From assembly GCA_046533095.1 (NCBI GenBank), contig JAJQRA010000024.1, forward strand, positions 124,001-188,000: a DNA stretch of 64,000 nucleotides. Reading direction: 5' to 3'. The notes beneath the pieces are model-generated. The model was not told where the DNA came from and made no database searches. It was given only the letters and a program-made list of their open reading frames with translations. This document shows positions 61,895 through 64,000 of the stretch, piece by piece. This DNA is from ZAX-1 sp046533095 (lineage in GTDB: Bacteria > Bacillota > Clostridia > Lachnospirales > Lachnospiraceae). Position 1 is the stretch's first letter, and each line of letters starts with the position of its first letter. Position numbers and translations under genes: made by a program.

Positions 61895-62998
61895 ATGGAA
61901 GATATGAACATGAACGCTAGAAAAAATGATACAAGTAGTATTCACAATAGTGAATTAAGGTTTTTTAATGATAAGACAGTCTTTATCACCGGACATAACG
62001 GCTTTAAAGGCAGTTGGATGTGCAAAGTACTTTCAATGGCAGGTGCAAATATCATTGGGTATTCTCTAAATCCTCCGACAGAACCAAATCTATTTTCAAC
62101 AATCAATTGTCCTAATATTGTTTCCATTTTTGGCGATATTCGTGATTTCGAGACACTAAATTCTGCTATTTTACGCTATAAACCGGAAATAATAATTCAT
62201 ATGGCAGCTCAACCAATTGTGCGAGAGAGTTATAAAGATCCGATTACAACTTATAGCACGAATGTTATGGGGACGGTGAACATTCTTGAAGCTGCGAGAC
62301 ATTGCGAAAGTGTAAAGTCAGTATTAAATGTAACTACAGACAAGGTGTATGAAAATCTAGAATGGGAATGGGGATATCGCGAAACTGACCGACTAAATGG
62401 AATTGATCCATATTCTAATTCAAAATCATGTTCAGAACTTATAACCGATGCGTATAAACGAGCATTTCTATCAGAAATTGCGGTGAGTACATGTAGAGCT
62501 GGAAATGTTATTGGTGGTGGTGATTTTGCAGTAGATCGAATTGTCCCGGATTGTGTTAGAGCCATTACTAAATGTGAAGATATCTTAATTCGAAATCCAC
62601 ATTCTGTACGAGCATATCAACATGTTCTTGAGGTTGTATTTGCGTATTTGATGGTTGTAGAGCGCCAATTTAATGATAAAGGATATGAAAGTTGTTACAA
62701 TATTGGCCCAAATGAAGAGGGCTGCATTTCCACAGAGCGTTTAGTTAGAATTTTCTGTGAAAAATGGGGAGGTAGTGCAGGCTGGAAAATTGCGGTTCAA
62801 AAAAATGCGCCGTATGAGTCAAACTATTTGAGATTGGATTGTTCTCGCATTAAGAATGTCTTTCATTGGAGTGCTTTGTGGGACATTACACAAGCCATTG
62901 AGAAAACAGTTGAATGGAGTAAAGGTTTCTCTCAAAAAGCTGACGTGGCAGAAATAATGGAAAGACAAATATGCGAATATAAGGATTTATATTCCTAG
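61895..62998 (+). CDS. rfbG: CDP-glucose 4,6-dehydratase
   Basis: This 367-residue short-chain dehydrogenase/reductase converts CDP-glucose to CDP-4-keto-6-deoxyglucose. It has TGHNGFKGSW (residues 32-41) as its NAD loop, HMAAQPIVRESY, NVTTDKVYEN and the catalytic Tyr/Lys pair in DPYSNSK. About 25 residues precede the fold. ATG at 61895 has GAGGGT upstream. It begins a CDP-sugar surface polysaccharide cluster completed by the cytidylyltransferase gene at the window end. Confidence 0.93.
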   Translation: MEDMNMNARKNDTSSIHNSELRFFNDKTVFITGHNGFKGSWMCKVLSMAGANIIGYSLNPPTEPNLFSTINCPNIVSIFGDIRDFETLNSAILRYKPEIIIHMAAQPIVRESYKDPITTYSTNVMGTVNILEAARHCESVKSVLNVTTDKVYENLEWEWGYRETDRLNGIDPYSNSKSCSELITDAYKRAFLSEIAVSTCRAGNVIGGGDFAVDRIVPDCVRAITKCEDILIRNPHSVRAYQHVLEVVFAYLMVVERQFNDKGYESCYNIGPNEEGCISTERLVRIFCEKWGGSAGWKIAVQKNAPYESNYLRLDCSRIKNVFHWSALWDITQAIEKTVEWSKGFSQKADVAEIMERQICEYKDLYS

Positions 62999-63010
62999 GA
63001 AATCTTTCCG

Positions 63011-63683
63011 ATGCGAAAGTGTGGAATCATGAGCGTAAATGAACGAAAATGTTGTTTCATTATGTGCACAAATCAAGAGATTTATGAAAAAGAGTGTAGC
63101 TATTATATCTGGAGAATAAAAATACTGGAAGGCTATGAAGTGGAAATTCTCTCGATAAAAGGTGCCGTTTCGATGACCTCCGGATATAATGAAAGGATGG
63201 AGAAGACGGATGCAAAATATAAGATTTATCTGCATCAGGACGTGTTTATAGTAAATCGCAACCTATTATATGATATCTTAATCCTATTTCGAGATGAAAC
63301 AATTGGCATGATCGGGGTTGTAGGAAATCGAACTTTTCATGATTCGATGCGTGCTTGGGAGGATGCTGTGGGGGCTGGTCTACACAAATAAAATATTTTT
63401 CACAGGGTATGGTGTTTGGGAGAAAATAGAAACGGATTATTGTGAAGTAGAAATCATTGATGGACAGTTAATGATGACACAATATGATTTGCCGTGGCGA
63501 GAAGACGTGTTTTTGAAATGGGATTTTTATGATGCGTCTCAATGCATTGAGTTTTGGCGAAAGGGCTATAAAGTAATTCTACCAAAATATGAAAAACCAT
63601 GGAATTTACATGATGATGCCTTTGCAGATATGACAAATTTTGAAGAGGAAAGAGATAAATTTATTGTAGAGTATGCACAATAG
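63011..63683 (+). pseudogene. Glycosyltransferase (PF13712-like) interrupted by a frameshift
   Basis: The first frame encodes the N-terminal half of a glycosyltransferase-like protein with SMTSGYNERM and YKIYLHQDVFIVN, then shifts at a run of five G (63370-63374). The second half continues in another frame with LVYTNKIFFTGYGVWE, DLPWREDVFLKWDFYDASQC and a final WNLHDDAF. Removing one G joins them into one protein of about 220 residues. Its position between rfbG and rfbF suggests polysaccharide synthesis. It may be a pseudogene or a sequence error. Confidence 0.75.
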
Positions 63684-63711
63684 GATGTTACAGGGATAGA
63701 TAGGAGCTTTC

Positions 63712-64000
63712 ATGAAAGTAGTTATTCTGGCAGGAGGTTTGCCAAGCACGATAATTGAAGAAGATGAAAAGTTGCCAAAGCCAATGGCAGCAATTGGTGG
63801 TCGTCCGATTCTTTGGCACATTATGAAACAATATGCTTATTACGGATATAATGATTTTATTATTTGTACTGGATACAAAGGAGAAATAATAAAAGACTAT
63901 TTTATGAATTTCTACATCTATCAATCGGATATTACCGTAGATTTGCAGACCAATCAAGTAGAGGTTCACAGGAAAAAAACGGAAGATTGGAAAATTTCGA
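63712..64000 (+). CDS. rfbF: Glucose-1-phosphate cytidylyltransferase-like protein (3' end outside window)
   Basis: The first 96 codons match RfbF: MKVVILAGG, PKPM, IGGRPILWHIMKQYAYYGYN, CTGYKGEIIKDYF. The enzyme makes CDP-glucose for RfbG. The signature loop normally reading GGxGTRxxEET is here GGLPSTIIEED, so the usual Arg is replaced by Ile. TAGGAG precedes the ATG. The gene continues past base 64000. Confidence 0.88.
   Translation, partial: MKVVILAGGLPSTIIEEDEKLPKPMAAIGGRPILWHIMKQYAYYGYNDFIICTGYKGEIIKDYFMNFYIYQSDITVDLQTNQVEVHRKKTEDWKIS

Overview
The window looks like the chromosome of a spore-forming, strictly anaerobic member of the Clostridia, probably of the Lachnospirales type. The evidence is an alpha/beta-type small acid-soluble spore protein, moderate G+C content, AAGGAGG ribosome sites, a lactate permease/Etf/acyl-CoA dehydrogenase cluster, a propionate CoA-transferase very close in length to the Clostridium propionicum enzyme, and no respiratory genes. 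The lineage is inferred from gene content only; no rRNA gene is present.

Layout. Bases 1-11048 read rightwards: two tandem metallo-beta-lactamase-fold lactonase-like genes (the first cut by the window edge), a complete ribose-type ABC importer (lipoprotein, double ATPase, two permeases), then thiolase, 3-hydroxyacyl-CoA dehydrogenase, propionate-type CoA-transferase and a VOC/epimerase-like protein. This looks like an uptake-plus-CoA-catabolism module of unknown substrate. Bases 11170-15861 hold a Gld-like ABC-2 exporter with GldG-like and DUF4340 proteins, followed by glycerate kinase. Bases 17359-25301 form a lactate regulon: a FadR-type GntR regulator, etfB-etfA, a convergent lctP-acyl-CoA dehydrogenase pair, and a divergent FAD-linked lactate dehydrogenase. 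The etfB, lctP and lctD leaders all carry a GGTNNNACC palindrome. Bases 25482-30175 hold a MacB/FtsX exporter divergent from a DUF3793-flavodoxin-DUF2325 operon, with four copies of a GTTAG-N6-CTAAC palindrome.

Bases 30260-39004 are mixed: a CYTH protein, an AT-rich pair of orphan genes, the SASP gene, a DJ-1/PfpI protein, cysE, tRNA-Leu(UAA), tRNA-Gly(CCC), a GGDEF protein, a hybrid histidine kinase and aroD. Bases 39169-47223 appear to be a sigma-54 regulon. A sigma-54 activator sits between two good -24/-12 promoters, one firing left into a cysteine-desulfidase-like/lysA-like/symporter operon and one firing right into patB. Bases 47801-58139 are an alpha-galactoside utilisation locus: YesM/YesN-type two-component system, ABC importer, GH4 and GH36 alpha-galactosidases. 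Bases 58274-61671 are mobile-element debris: a frameshifted integrase and an IS1634-like element with a 19-bp flanking direct repeat. From 61895 to the end there is a CDP-sugar surface polysaccharide locus (rfbG, a frameshifted glycosyltransferase, and the start of rfbF).

A recurring oddity is that many intergenic gaps contain short tandem duplications (periods of 13 to about 125 bp). In at least six cases the repeat unit begins with, or contains, the stop codon of the neighbouring gene, so the 3' end of the gene is echoed downstream.
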